A stretch of DNA of 45,329 bases from positions 1 to 45,329 of the forward strand of contig JAIEOV010000133.1 of NCBI GenBank assembly GCA_019750135.1. Direction: 5' to 3'. How positions within the stretch are numbered: the first letter of the stretch is position 1; each line of letters begins with the position of its first letter. The notes beneath the pieces were generated by a model, which saw nothing but the letters and a program-made list of their open reading frames with translations, was not told where the DNA came from and made no database searches. The stretch comes from Reyranella sp. GTDB lineage: Bacteria; Pseudomonadota; Alphaproteobacteria; Reyranellales; Reyranellaceae. Below, in pieces: positions 16,401 through 24,053 of the stretch. Made by a program: the position numbers and the translations under genes.

Positions 16401-19400
16401 TTCAACACGATCCGACTGCCCTTCTCCAACGACACGATCCACAGCGGCGGCACGCCCAACGGCATCGACTTCTCCAAGAACCCCGACCTGCAAGGCCTCA
16501 CCGCCATGCAGATCATGGACAAGATCGTGGCCTATGCCGGCGAGATCGGGCTGAAGATCATCCTCGATCACCATCGCAACGATTCAGGGCCCGGCACCTC
16601 CTCGAACGGCCTGTGGTACGACGCCCAGCACCCGGAATCGCAGTGGCTCTCCGACTGGCAGATGCTGGCGACGCGCTACGCCAACGATCCGACGGTGATC
16701 GGCGCGGACCTGCACAACGAGCCCTACAACGGCACCTGGGGCGGCGGCGGGGCGACCGACTGGGCGGCCGCGGCCGAGCGCGCCGGCAATGCCATCGGCT
16801 CGGTCAATCCCAACTGGCTGATCTTCGTCGAGGGCGTCGGCACCTATCAGGGCCAGCCCTACTGGTGGGGCGGCAACCTGATGGGCGTGCGCGACCGGCC
16901 GGTCGACCTCAACGTCGACAACAAGCTGGTCTATTCGGCGCACGACTATCCCAACTCGGTGTGGGCCCAGCCGTGGTTCCAGGGCAGCGACTTCCCGGCC
17001 AACCTGCCGGCCAAGTTCGACCAGATGTGGGGCTACATCTACAAGGAAGGCATCGCCCCCGTTTACATCGGCGAGTTCGGCACCAACCTCACCGATCCCA
17101 AGGACGCCCCGTGGCTGGAGGCCATTACCTCCTACCTGGCGGGTGACCTCGACAACAACGGCACGACCGACATCCCGGCCGGGACCACGGGCGTGAGCTG
17201 GACCTTCTGGTCGTGGAATCCCAACTCGGGCGACACTGGCGGCATCCTGGCCAACGACTGGCGCACGGTGAACCAGAACAAGATGGCGTACCTGACGCCG
17301 ATCGAGTTCGACCTCGTCAGCGACGTGTCGTCGGGCGGCTCGACGGGACCGCACGCGACGTTCGTGGTGACGCTGTCGGCGGCGGCGACCGAGACGGTGA
17401 CGGTGGATTACCACACCGTGACGGGCACGGCCGGCAGCGCCGACTTCACCGGCGCGAGCGGCACGGTGACCTTCGCCCCCGGCGAGACCAGCAAGACCAT
17501 CACCATCGCCATCTCGCCGGACGTAGTGGTCGAGGGCAATGAGCAGTTCAGCGTGGTGCTGAGCAACCCGCACAGCGCCACCATCGCCGACGGCACCGGC
17601 ATCGGCACCATCGTCAACGACGATACGGCGCCGCCGCCGGTCGTGCCGACCCTCACCATCAACGACGCCTCGATCACCGAAGGCGACAGCGGCACCAGCC
17701 AGCTCAGCTTCACCGTGAAGCTGTCGCAGGCCACCAGCGGACCGGTCACGGTCAACTACTCGACCGCCAACGCCTCGGCGACGGCGGGCAGCGATTACAC
17801 CGCGGTCACCGGCACCGTCACGTTTGCCGCCGGCGAGACCACCAAGACGATCGTCGTGCCGATCACCGGCGACACCACGGTCGAGAGCAACGAGACCTTC
17901 ACCGTCAGCCTGGCAGCCGCCTCGGGCGCCACCATCGCCGACGGCTCGGCGGTCGGCACCATCGTCAACAACGATGCGCCGCCGCCGACCGCCGGCGATC
18001 TCCAGGCCCATCTCGCCCTGGCCGATTCTTGGAACAGCGGCTTCAACGCCAATGTCGTCGTGCACAACGACGGCAGCTCGATGTCGGGCTGGCAGATCGT
18101 GGTCGAGATGCCGAACCAGATCACCGACATCTGGAACGCCAAGATCATCAGCCACGAAGGCAACAGCTACGTCATTGGACCGGCAGCATGGAACGGCACG
18201 CTGGCGCATGACGGCGAGACCAGCTTCGGCTTCGTGGCGTCGGGCGCCTACAACGCCTCGGCGGTCCACGTCCATGGCCTGGGCCAGGACGACGTGCCGG
18301 ACTCGGTTCCCACCGTGCCGACCGCGCTGGTCTCCAGCGCCGTGTCCAGCACCTCGACCGTGCTGAGCTGGCAGGCGTCCAGCGTGCCGGGCGGCGGGTT
18401 CGTCACCGGCTACGACATCTTCGTCGACGGCCACCACGTCGCGACGACGACCAGCACGAGCTATCGCGTCACCGGCCTCACGCCCGACACCGACTATCAC
18501 TTCTCGGTGGCGGCGATCGACGGCGCGGGCTCGTCAGACCAGACCGGCGCGATCGCGGTGCACACCACGGTCGCGCCGCCACCGGCCGACGACGGGCACA
18601 TGTTCTCTCCCTACATCGACATGGCGATGGACAACGCCGCCGACCTCGCGGGCATCTCCGCGGCGTCCGGCATCACCAGCTTCACCCTGGCCTTCGTGCT
18701 CGCCTCCAACGAGGGCATCGGCTGGCAGGGCTGGGGTAGCATCGACGACGACACGCTCTTCAACGGCACGACCATCCTGGAGCATGTGCAGGACATCCAG
18801 GCGGCCGGCGGCAACATCACCATCTCCTTCGGCGGCGCCGCCGGCACGGAGGCGGCGCTGGCCGCGACCAGCGCCTCGCAGCTGCAGGCCCAGTACCAGT
18901 CGGTGATCGACCGCTACCATATCGATTCGATCGACTTCGACATCGAGGGTGCGGCCGTGGCGAACCAGCATTCGCTGGTCCTGCGCGACCAGGCGATCGT
19001 CGGTCTGCAGACGGCCAATCCGGACCTCAAGGTCTCGTTCACCCTGCCGGTGCTGCCGACCGGCCTCACCGCCGACGGCCTGCACGTGCTGCAGCAGGCG
19101 ATGGCCGACGGCGTGCATGTCGACATGGTCAACATCATGACCATGGATTACGGCACGTCGGTCGACAACAACGGCCAGATGGGCATTTCAGCCATCCAGG
19201 CCTCGGAGGCGACGCAGCAGCAGCTGGCCTCGATCGGCATGAACGCCAAGATCGGCATCACGCCGATGATCGGCGTCAACGACATCGCCTCGGAGGTCTT
19301 CAAGCTCTCCGACGCACAAATGCTGGTCGACTACGCCAAGAACGATCCGGATGTCGCCATGCTGTCGATGTGGTCGGTGGCGCGCGACAACGGCAACTCG

Positions 19401-19493
19401 GCCGGCGCGAACCACGCGTCATCCGACAGCAGCGGCATCGCGCAGACGCCGTACCAGTTCGCCAGCATCTTCCACCAGTACGACATTCTGTAA
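13446..19493 (+). CDS. Giant modular exoenzyme: CBM2 / Calx-beta / GH5 / Fn3 / GH18
   Basis: The protein has 2015 residues, with ATG 13446 preceded by AGGAGGAG. Module order: CBM2-like (1-100), Calx-beta (110-220), CBM2-like (228-329), five near-identical 114-residue Calx-beta repeats (336-905), the first strand of another Calx-beta (906-925), GH5 cellulase (about 933-1294), the remainder of that Calx-beta (1296-1393), Calx-beta (1401-1513), CBM2-like (1517-1615), Fn3 (1622-1709) and GH18 (about 1714-2015). Catalytic residues are visible: GH5 acid/base E1092 in DLHNEPYNG and nucleophile E1210 in VYIGEFGTN; GH18 E1834 in DSIDFDIEG. There is no N-terminal signal peptide, since the chain opens directly in a CBM2 module. 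Type I-like secretion by the C-terminus (ending FHQYDIL) is inferred, but no secretion genes are nearby. Likely role: degradation of cellulose and a chitin-like polymer. It is divergent from the LytS/LytTR pair. Confidence 0.93.
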   Translation: MATINYTVGDNWGSGFIGNIKVPGGTSGLHGWTLEFDAAFDISNIWGAEIVSHVGNHYVIRNVAWNADVAVGAQASFGFEAKAGSGGTTATGFTLNGATSTPTPPPVVVPTLSIDDASIAEGDSGTSQLTFTVKLSQAATGPVTVSYSTANGTATAGSDYSALTGTLTFAAGETTKTITVPITGDTAVEANETFTVNLANPSGATIADGAATGTIVNNDVAPPPPTTGSLSLDYDIVSNWGSGFTASMAVGAGGSALSGWTVAFDASFNITSIWNATIVSHVGNHYVVKNVDWNGNVAGGKEVSFGFQATPGSGGTAASGFTINGTAVGTNPPPLPTLSVADATVAEGNSGTHELAFTVTLSAAATGPVTVAYATSNGTATAGSDYTAASGTLTFAAGETSKVIKVVVTGDATVEANETVTLTLSSPGGATIADGTAVGTITNDDTAPLPTLAVADATVSEGNSGTRNLAFTISLSAAATGPVTVAYATSNGTATAGSDYTAASGTVTFAAGETSKVVNVQVAGDTVVEANETLTLTLSSPTGATIADSTAIGTISNDDIAPLPTLAVADATVTEGNSGTRDLAFTVTLSAAATGPVTVAYATSNGTATAGSDYTAATGTVTFAAGETSKVINVQVTGDTAVEANETLTLTLSSPTGATIADGTAIGTITNDDTAPPPTLTVADATVTEGNSGTRNLAFTVTLSAAATGPVTVAYATSNGTATAGSDYTAATGTVTFAAGETSKVINVQVTGDTAVEANETLTLTLSSPSGATIADGTAIGTITNDDTAPLPTLAVADATVSEGNSGATDLAFTVSLSAAATGPVTVAYATSNGTATAGSDYTAATGTVTFAAGETSKVVHIQVNGDTAVEANETLTLTLSSPTGATIADGTAIGTITNDDTAPLPTVSISDASVVEGNPGQSGGGGGAAAGWFSTSGNQIVDSAGHSVQIAGVNWFGFESSNLAPHGLWTRGYKDMMDQMKDLGFNTIRLPFSNDTIHSGGTPNGIDFSKNPDLQGLTAMQIMDKIVAYAGEIGLKIILDHHRNDSGPGTSSNGLWYDAQHPESQWLSDWQMLATRYANDPTVIGADLHNEPYNGTWGGGGATDWAAAAERAGNAIGSVNPNWLIFVEGVGTYQGQPYWWGGNLMGVRDRPVDLNVDNKLVYSAHDYPNSVWAQPWFQGSDFPANLPAKFDQMWGYIYKEGIAPVYIGEFGTNLTDPKDAPWLEAITSYLAGDLDNNGTTDIPAGTTGVSWTFWSWNPNSGDTGGILANDWRTVNQNKMAYLTPIEFDLVSDVSSGGSTGPHATFVVTLSAAATETVTVDYHTVTGTAGSADFTGASGTVTFAPGETSKTITIAISPDVVVEGNEQFSVVLSNPHSATIADGTGIGTIVNDDTAPPPVVPTLTINDASITEGDSGTSQLSFTVKLSQATSGPVTVNYSTANASATAGSDYTAVTGTVTFAAGETTKTIVVPITGDTTVESNETFTVSLAAASGATIADGSAVGTIVNNDAPPPTAGDLQAHLALADSWNSGFNANVVVHNDGSSMSGWQIVVEMPNQITDIWNAKIISHEGNSYVIGPAAWNGTLAHDGETSFGFVASGAYNASAVHVHGLGQDDVPDSVPTVPTALVSSAVSSTSTVLSWQASSVPGGGFVTGYDIFVDGHHVATTTSTSYRVTGLTPDTDYHFSVAAIDGAGSSDQTGAIAVHTTVAPPPADDGHMFSPYIDMAMDNAADLAGISAASGITSFTLAFVLASNEGIGWQGWGSIDDDTLFNGTTILEHVQDIQAAGGNITISFGGAAGTEAALAATSASQLQAQYQSVIDRYHIDSIDFDIEGAAVANQHSLVLRDQAIVGLQTANPDLKVSFTLPVLPTGLTADGLHVLQQAMADGVHVDMVNIMTMDYGTSVDNNGQMGISAIQASEATQQQLASIGMNAKIGITPMIGVNDIASEVFKLSDAQMLVDYAKNDPDVAMLSMWSVARDNGNSAGANHASSDSSGIAQTPYQFASIFHQYDIL
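14451..16160 (+). repeat. Five tandem 342-bp repeats coding for Calx-beta modules
   Basis: Units start at 14451, 14793, 15135, 15477 and 15819, each 114 codons beginning PTL-V-DATV-EGNSG and ending ITNDDTAP. Units three and four are nearly identical at DNA level, including synonymous positions, which implies recent duplication or homogenisation. This is protein-coding and not a CRISPR array. Confidence 0.9.
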
Positions 19494-19504
19494 GACGTCA
19501 TCCG

Positions 19505-19535
19505 GACCGGAGCCTTGCGCAGCGCGGCTCCGGTC
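19505..19535. terminator. Hairpin between convergent genes
   Basis: A perfect 10-bp stem, GACCGGAGCC (19505-19514) and GGCTCCGGTC (19526-19535), with an 11-nt loop starts 12 bp after the exoenzyme stop and ends 5 bp before the stop of the convergent gene. There is no U-tract on either strand. A bidirectional terminator is the simplest reading. Confidence 0.6.
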
Positions 19536-19540
19536 AGGCT

Positions 19541-19966
19541 TCAAGTCCCCATCATGAACAGCAGCCAGGTCCCCGCTCCCAGCCACGACAGCAGGCCGAG
19601 CCAGCACAGCGACCAGAAGGTCATGGCGACGCGCTTGCCGTTCCTGTTCCAATAGGTGTTGGGATAGAAGATCACCATCAGCTCGGCGGCGATCCAGAGC
19701 GGAAAGAACGCCAGGGTGATGGGGAATTCCCGGCGGATAGAGCGGCGGATGCCGTCCGAGCGCTCATAGCCTTCGCGCGACACGTCGGACCAGTCCGCCG
19801 ACGGGACTGGCAGCGGCTCGGCCGGCGCGCCGATCACGTCCGACCAGCCCATCCCGTTGGCTCGCAGCATATCGTTGGTTTTCCGAATGGCGATCAGGGC
19901 TTCCGCGTCCTGGTCGCTTTCGGTCATCCGCAGCAGCCTGATCAGCCGCTCCCTGTCGATCGTCAC
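19541..19966 (-). CDS. Hypothetical membrane-anchored protein
   Basis: The protein has 141 residues from GTG 19966. An internal ATG at the MTESDQD segment (codon 14) is an alternative, but the preceding MTIDRERLIRLLR fits the same helix and supports the longer form. The N-terminal 45 residues (RLIRLLRMTESDQDAEALIAIRKTNDML in parts, then MGWSDVIGAP) resemble a short helical domain seen in many alphaproteobacterial and phage hypothetical proteins. A basic segment (RRSIRREF) is followed by two hydrophobic helices (ITLAFFPLWIAAELMVIFY and FWSLCWLGLLSWLGAGTWLL). Function is unknown. It is convergent with the exoenzyme and divergent from the GMC gene. Confidence 0.65.
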   Translation of the reverse strand: MTIDRERLIRLLRMTESDQDAEALIAIRKTNDMLRANGMGWSDVIGAPAEPLPVPSADWSDVSREGYERSDGIRRSIRREFPITLAFFPLWIAAELMVIFYPNTYWNRNGKRVAMTFWSLCWLGLLSWLGAGTWLLFMMGT

Positions 19967-20121
19967 CCTACGCCCTGCCTCGGCCCATCAAATCGTACTT
20001 GTATCACGGCGTTACGCCTGCACGAGACCTGCGGATCAGTTCTTGTACCCGGATTTGTAGCGAACGTATCGACGACAAGACCCTAGCCGAACCCGCAGAC
20101 TTGCCGCACATTCGTCATCGC

Positions 20122-21759
20122 ATGGAAACTTTCGATTATGTCATCGTCGGCGCGGGATCCGCCGGCAGCGTGCTCGCCGCCCGGCTCAGCGAGGACGAAA
20201 ACGCCACCGTCTGCGTGCTCGAAGCGGGGCCGTGGGACTGGCACCCCTTCATCCATATCCCGGCCGGCTTCATGTACACCCTGGTCAATCCCAAGGTGAA
20301 CTGGCTCTACAAGTCCGAGCCCAGCGAATGGACCGGCGGCCGGGCCATCGCCGCCCCGCGCGGCAAGACGCTGGGCGGATCGAGCTCGATCAACGGCCAT
20401 ATCTACAATCGCGGCCAGCGGCTGGACTTCGACGGCTGGGCCCAGCGCGGCAACCGCGGCTGGGGCTATGCCGACGTCCTGCCCTACTTCCGGCGCAGCG
20501 AGCGCCGGGTCGGCGAGGCCGACGACACCTTCCGCGGCCGCGACGGCAACCTGCCGATCACCGACCTGGAATGGCGCGACCCGATCTGCGAGGCCTTCAT
20601 CGAGGGCGCGGTCCAATTGGGCATCCCGCGTAATCGTGACTACAACGGCACGATGCAGGCCGGCGTGAGCTACGTGCAGCGCATCATCCAGAACGGCATG
20701 CGCAGGAGTGCTGCCCGCGGCTACCTGCATCCGGCGATGAAGCGCCGCAACCTCACGGTCCGCACCAACGCCCACGCGACGGAGATCCTGCTCGAAGGCA
20801 AGCGCGCCGTCGGCGTGCGCTACCGCAAGGGTGGTCGCGGCGGCGCCGAGGTCGAGGTGCGGGCGCGCCGCGAGGTGATCCTGAGCGGCGGCACGGTGAA
20901 CTCGCCGCAGCTGATGCAGGTGTCGGGCATCGGCCCGGCAGCACTGTTGAAGTCGCTGGGCATTGCCGTGAAGCACGACCTGCCGGGCGTCGGCGAGAAC
21001 CTGCGCGACCACTACGCGCCGCGCTTCGTCGCCCGGGTCAAGAACGCCGAGACCATCAACGAGAAATCGCGCGGGTTGAAGCTGGCCAACGAGGTGCTGA
21101 AGTACGCCTTCACCCGCAAGGGCATCCTCGCCCTCAATCCGACGCTGATCTACGTGTTCTGGAAGTCCGACGAGCGGGTCGACAATTACGACCTGCAGCT
21201 CACCTTCACGCCGGCCTCCTACAAGGAAGGCGTGCAGTCGAAGCTCGACGACTTCCCGGGCATGACCATCGCCTCCTGGCAGCAGCGACCGGACAGCATC
21301 GGCTATGTGCGCGCCCGCTCGGCCGATCCGTTCGAGCATCCGATCATCCAACCGAACTACCTGGCGGCCGAAAGCGACCGACGGGTGCTGCTGGCCGGCA
21401 TGAAGCTCGCCCGCCGCCTGCTCTCGTCCCAGGCGCTCAGCAAATACTACGACCGCGAGGAATTCCCCGGCTCGCAGGCCCAGTCCGACGACGACCTTCT
21501 GACGGCGGCCAAGCAGCGCGGCACCACGACCTTCCATCTCATGGGCACCTGCCGCATGGCGCCGGACACCGATCCGACGGCGGTGGTCGACGAACAGCTG
21601 CGGGTCCGCGGCATCGAGGGGTTGCGCGTGGTCGACGCCTCGATCATGCCGACCATGCCGTCGGCCAATCTCAACGCATCGGTCCTGATGATCGCCGAGA
21701 AGGCCGCCGACATGATCCGCGGCAAGCCGCCTCTCGAGGCGGCCCTGTTGAAGGACTGA
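20122..21759 (+). CDS. GMC-family FAD-dependent oxidoreductase (choline/alcohol dehydrogenase-like)
   Basis: The protein has 545 residues from ATG 20122. The start is set by the FAD-binding beta-alpha-beta motif at once following it (FDYVIVGAGSAGSVLAARL). No Shine-Dalgarno sequence is visible, which is unusual for this window. Further GMC signatures are APRGKTLGGSSSINGHIY (about residues 75-95), SGGTVNSPQLMQVSGIGP and the C-terminal FHLMGTCRM with the active-site His. The second active-site position is in PSANLNAS, an Asn as in choline dehydrogenase. Known members oxidise alcohols to aldehydes in the cytoplasm. The substrate is not assigned. The gene is followed 4 bp later by an esterase-like gene, suggesting an ester-to-alcohol-to-aldehyde sequence. 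Confidence 0.94.
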   Translation: METFDYVIVGAGSAGSVLAARLSEDENATVCVLEAGPWDWHPFIHIPAGFMYTLVNPKVNWLYKSEPSEWTGGRAIAAPRGKTLGGSSSINGHIYNRGQRLDFDGWAQRGNRGWGYADVLPYFRRSERRVGEADDTFRGRDGNLPITDLEWRDPICEAFIEGAVQLGIPRNRDYNGTMQAGVSYVQRIIQNGMRRSAARGYLHPAMKRRNLTVRTNAHATEILLEGKRAVGVRYRKGGRGGAEVEVRARREVILSGGTVNSPQLMQVSGIGPAALLKSLGIAVKHDLPGVGENLRDHYAPRFVARVKNAETINEKSRGLKLANEVLKYAFTRKGILALNPTLIYVFWKSDERVDNYDLQLTFTPASYKEGVQSKLDDFPGMTIASWQQRPDSIGYVRARSADPFEHPIIQPNYLAAESDRRVLLAGMKLARRLLSSQALSKYYDREEFPGSQAQSDDDLLTAAKQRGTTTFHLMGTCRMAPDTDPTAVVDEQLRVRGIEGLRVVDASIMPTMPSANLNASVLMIAEKAADMIRGKPPLEAALLKD

Positions 21760-21763
21760 AACG

Positions 21764-22855
21764 GTGAGCGACGCCGAAAGCGAGCCGGCCCTCGATCTGG
21801 TGAGCCGGCTCGTGCCGGCGACGCTCAAGGGACTGCATGCCCTGGAATTCGCCGGCCGGCATGTCTCGCCGACGGCGCTGCCACGGCTGATCGATGCCAT
21901 GCGGGGCCGCGACGACGAGGTGAACGCTGCCCTCGCCGAGTCGCGCGCCCTCGCCTGGCCCGACCGCCTGCAGCCGGTGCGAGCCTGCCTGGAGCCGGCC
22001 GCCCAGGCCGTTGCCGAGGGGATCGCCGCGTTGCGGTCGGCCGCCGACGAGCCGCAGCCGATCGTCGCGGCCTATCGTGGCCTGCGCAGTTACGCGCGAG
22101 GCGCGCAAGCGATCTATCCCCTGGCGGCCTTCTTCCGGCCGATCAGCCAGTTCTTCCTGGAGCAGTCGGCGCGCGACGATGCCGATCTGCTGGCCAGGCT
22201 CGCCACCGTCGATCCGGGGCACGAGAGGGTGGGCGTCATGCATGCCGGTGGGCCGCCAGGAACACGCGGCGCGTTCTCGCTCTACGTGCCGGAGACCTAC
22301 GACGAAGGCCGCGCCCATCCTTTGGTTGTTGCGCTGCATGGCGGCAGCGGCAATGGCGGCACCTTCCTGTGGAGCTGGGTGCGCGAGGCGCGCACGCGCG
22401 GCTTCATCGTGCTGGCGCCGACGGCGATCGGCTCGACCTGGTCCTTGATGGATCCCGACATCGACGGGCCCAGCATCGACCGCATGGTCGATCAGGTCGC
22501 CGGCGAATGGAACATCGACGCCGGTCGGCAGCTCCTGACCGGCATGAGCGACGGCGGGACGTTCAGCTACGTGCTGGGGGTGCGCGGCGGTTGCCGGTTC
22601 ACGCATCTCGCGCCCGTCGCAGCCGCCTTCCATCCCATGATACTCACCTTCGCCGACGAGGACCGCCTGCGGGACCTGCCGATCTATATCGTGCACGGCG
22701 TCCAGGACTGGATGTTCCCGACCGCCCTCGCGCGCCAAGCCGAGCAGACGCTGGGTGCCGCCGGTGCGAACGTGATCTACCGCGAGGTGGCCGACCTATC
22801 GCACACCTATCCGCGAGACGAGAATGGCGCGATGCTGGATTGGTTCTTGGCTTGA
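21764..22855 (+). CDS. Esterase / phospholipase-like alpha/beta hydrolase
   Basis: The protein has 363 residues from GTG 21764, with GAAGGA upstream and only 4 bp after the GMC stop, so translation is probably coupled. The C-terminal catalytic domain (about 165-363) contains HPLVVALHGGSGNGGTF (oxyanion region), the nucleophile S262 in LLTGMSDGGTFSY, the acid D315 in VHGVQDWMFP and the base H347 in ADLSHTYP. This is a complete triad of the phospholipase/carboxylesterase and PHB-depolymerase-like type. The N-terminal 160 residues are helical and not recognised. There is no signal peptide, so a cytoplasmic ester hydrolase is likely. Confidence 0.86.
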   Translation: MSDAESEPALDLVSRLVPATLKGLHALEFAGRHVSPTALPRLIDAMRGRDDEVNAALAESRALAWPDRLQPVRACLEPAAQAVAEGIAALRSAADEPQPIVAAYRGLRSYARGAQAIYPLAAFFRPISQFFLEQSARDDADLLARLATVDPGHERVGVMHAGGPPGTRGAFSLYVPETYDEGRAHPLVVALHGGSGNGGTFLWSWVREARTRGFIVLAPTAIGSTWSLMDPDIDGPSIDRMVDQVAGEWNIDAGRQLLTGMSDGGTFSYVLGVRGGCRFTHLAPVAAAFHPMILTFADEDRLRDLPIYIVHGVQDWMFPTALARQAEQTLGAAGANVIYREVADLSHTYPRDENGAMLDWFLA

Positions 22856-22882
22856 GGGAGCGCGTGCTCTGGCCGCACTCCC
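22856..22882. terminator. Imperfect hairpin between convergent genes
   Basis: GGGAGCGCG (22856-22864) and CGCACTCCC (22874-22882) form a 9-bp stem with one mismatch in the 28-bp gap between the convergent esterase and ROK genes. A bidirectional terminator is likely. The TCTGG centre is weakly like the inner palindromic unit at 8101. Confidence 0.5.
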
Positions 22883-22883
22883 A

Positions 22884-23969
22884 TTATGAATCCTTGTCCC
22901 GGTCAGCCGCACGGTTGGTGAAGCGGGCATTGCCCAGGCCGGTGCCGATCGTGAGCACGCCCCAGCGCTCGACGTCGGTCATGTTCGGGACCTCGCTCAG
23001 GCCCTGAACGACAGCATCGTTATGCATGACGACCACGGGTTCGTGGCCTTCCAGCCGCGGCAGGCGGTGCGTCAGTTCGTGGGCGAGGTTGAAGCCCTCC
23101 CCCTCCCAGTTGCCCGGCAGGTTCTGGCCACCGGTCACGATCACGCCACGCTCGTCGATCAGGCCGGGACAGCCGACACCGACGAACGGCGCCAGCTTCA
23201 GCTTCTCGGCCGCCGCGAGGTCGATCAGTTCCTGGGCCATCTCGGCCATGCGCTCAATAGCCTCCTCGCGCGTCGGTTGGTCGTCGCGATGACGCCAGTG
23301 AAGCAGCTTCCAGACACTAGCCTTCGACACATCGCCCTTCTTCTTCATCTTGAGGTCGACCACGCCGAGGCGGAGGTTGGTGCCGCCGATGTCGGCCGCC
23401 AGGATGGCATCGTGGCCAGCCAGCACCCAGCTCGGCGCGAGCTGCACCGCGCCAATCAGACCGGCCTTGTCGGGGTGGTTCGAGATCGTCTTCAGCTCGA
23501 CGGCGATGTTTTCGCCGGCCAGCAGCACGGCCGCACGGCCCATCGCCAGCTCGCCGATATGGCTGGCGCTCAATCCGCCGCCGATCACGATTCGCTCGGT
23601 GCCATGCCAGTCCTTCAGCCTCAGGAAGCGGCGCACCACGGTGGCAAGCTCGACGGCGAATTCCTCGACGGCCGTATGGACCAGTCCGGCGGCCAGCGGA
23701 TCGCCTTCGGCCAGCACCTTGTCGAGCTTGGACTTCGAGATCTCGCGAGTCGGCGTGTCGCCGAACGGGTCATCGCCCAGCTCGCGCAGCTTGTCGCGCC
23801 AGTCTTCCAGGATGGCGCGGAAGGCGCGGCCGCTGGCGCGATCGCCGACGAAGCCCTCTTCGTCGCGCAGTTCCTCGTTGTACGTGTCGACCGTCACCGC
23901 GGGCAGCACGCGCCCGCCGTGGCTCAGCACCGCCGATGGAGAAACAGGTTCGGCGCCGTCATGCATCAT
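22884..23969 (-). CDS. ROK-family protein with circularly permuted domain order
   Basis: The protein has 361 residues from ATG 23969. A second ATG follows at once, and no strong ribosome site is seen. The phosphate-1 motif of ROK sugar kinases, LAADIGGTNLRLGVVD, is at residues 190-205 instead of the N-terminus. It is followed by GVGCPGLID (264-272), NLPGNWEG (283-290), the catalytic Asp D318 in VMHNDAVVQG and LTIGTGLGNARF (339-350) at the extreme C-terminus. The segment that normally ends a ROK protein (DPLAAGLVHTAVEEF, then ERIVIGGGLS) comes first, at 90-134. The usual zinc-binding Cys cluster is absent. A cytoplasmic sugar kinase role is plausible but unproven. Similar proteins occur, to my memory, in rhizobia. 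Confidence 0.82.
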   Translation of the reverse strand: MMHDGAEPVSPSAVLSHGGRVLPAVTVDTYNEELRDEEGFVGDRASGRAFRAILEDWRDKLRELGDDPFGDTPTREISKSKLDKVLAEGDPLAAGLVHTAVEEFAVELATVVRRFLRLKDWHGTERIVIGGGLSASHIGELAMGRAAVLLAGENIAVELKTISNHPDKAGLIGAVQLAPSWVLAGHDAILAADIGGTNLRLGVVDLKMKKKGDVSKASVWKLLHWRHRDDQPTREEAIERMAEMAQELIDLAAAEKLKLAPFVGVGCPGLIDERGVIVTGGQNLPGNWEGEGFNLAHELTHRLPRLEGHEPVVVMHNDAVVQGLSEVPNMTDVERWGVLTIGTGLGNARFTNRAADRDKDS

Positions 23970-24053
23970 GCTTGTGTCAGGGATTGCCCGCCTCCTGCCA
24001 CGCAACACAGCGTGGTCACGGCACCTCAACGGACGGGATAGGCCGCGGTTGCT

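Noticed and set aside
16584..18500. 638-residue open frame antisense to the exoenzyme
   Set aside because: Low-complexity, Gly/Arg/Asp-rich translation caused by GC-rich codons of the real gene; no domain is visible and the plus-strand frame has clear modules.
20043..20071. Possible promoter TTGTAC-N17-GTATCG upstream of the GMC gene
   Set aside because: Only the spacing is good; the -10 hexamer is poor and such matches are expected by chance.
20083..21900. 605-residue minus-strand open frame opposite the GMC gene
   Set aside because: Shadow frame of high-GC coding DNA; the plus strand has all GMC motifs.
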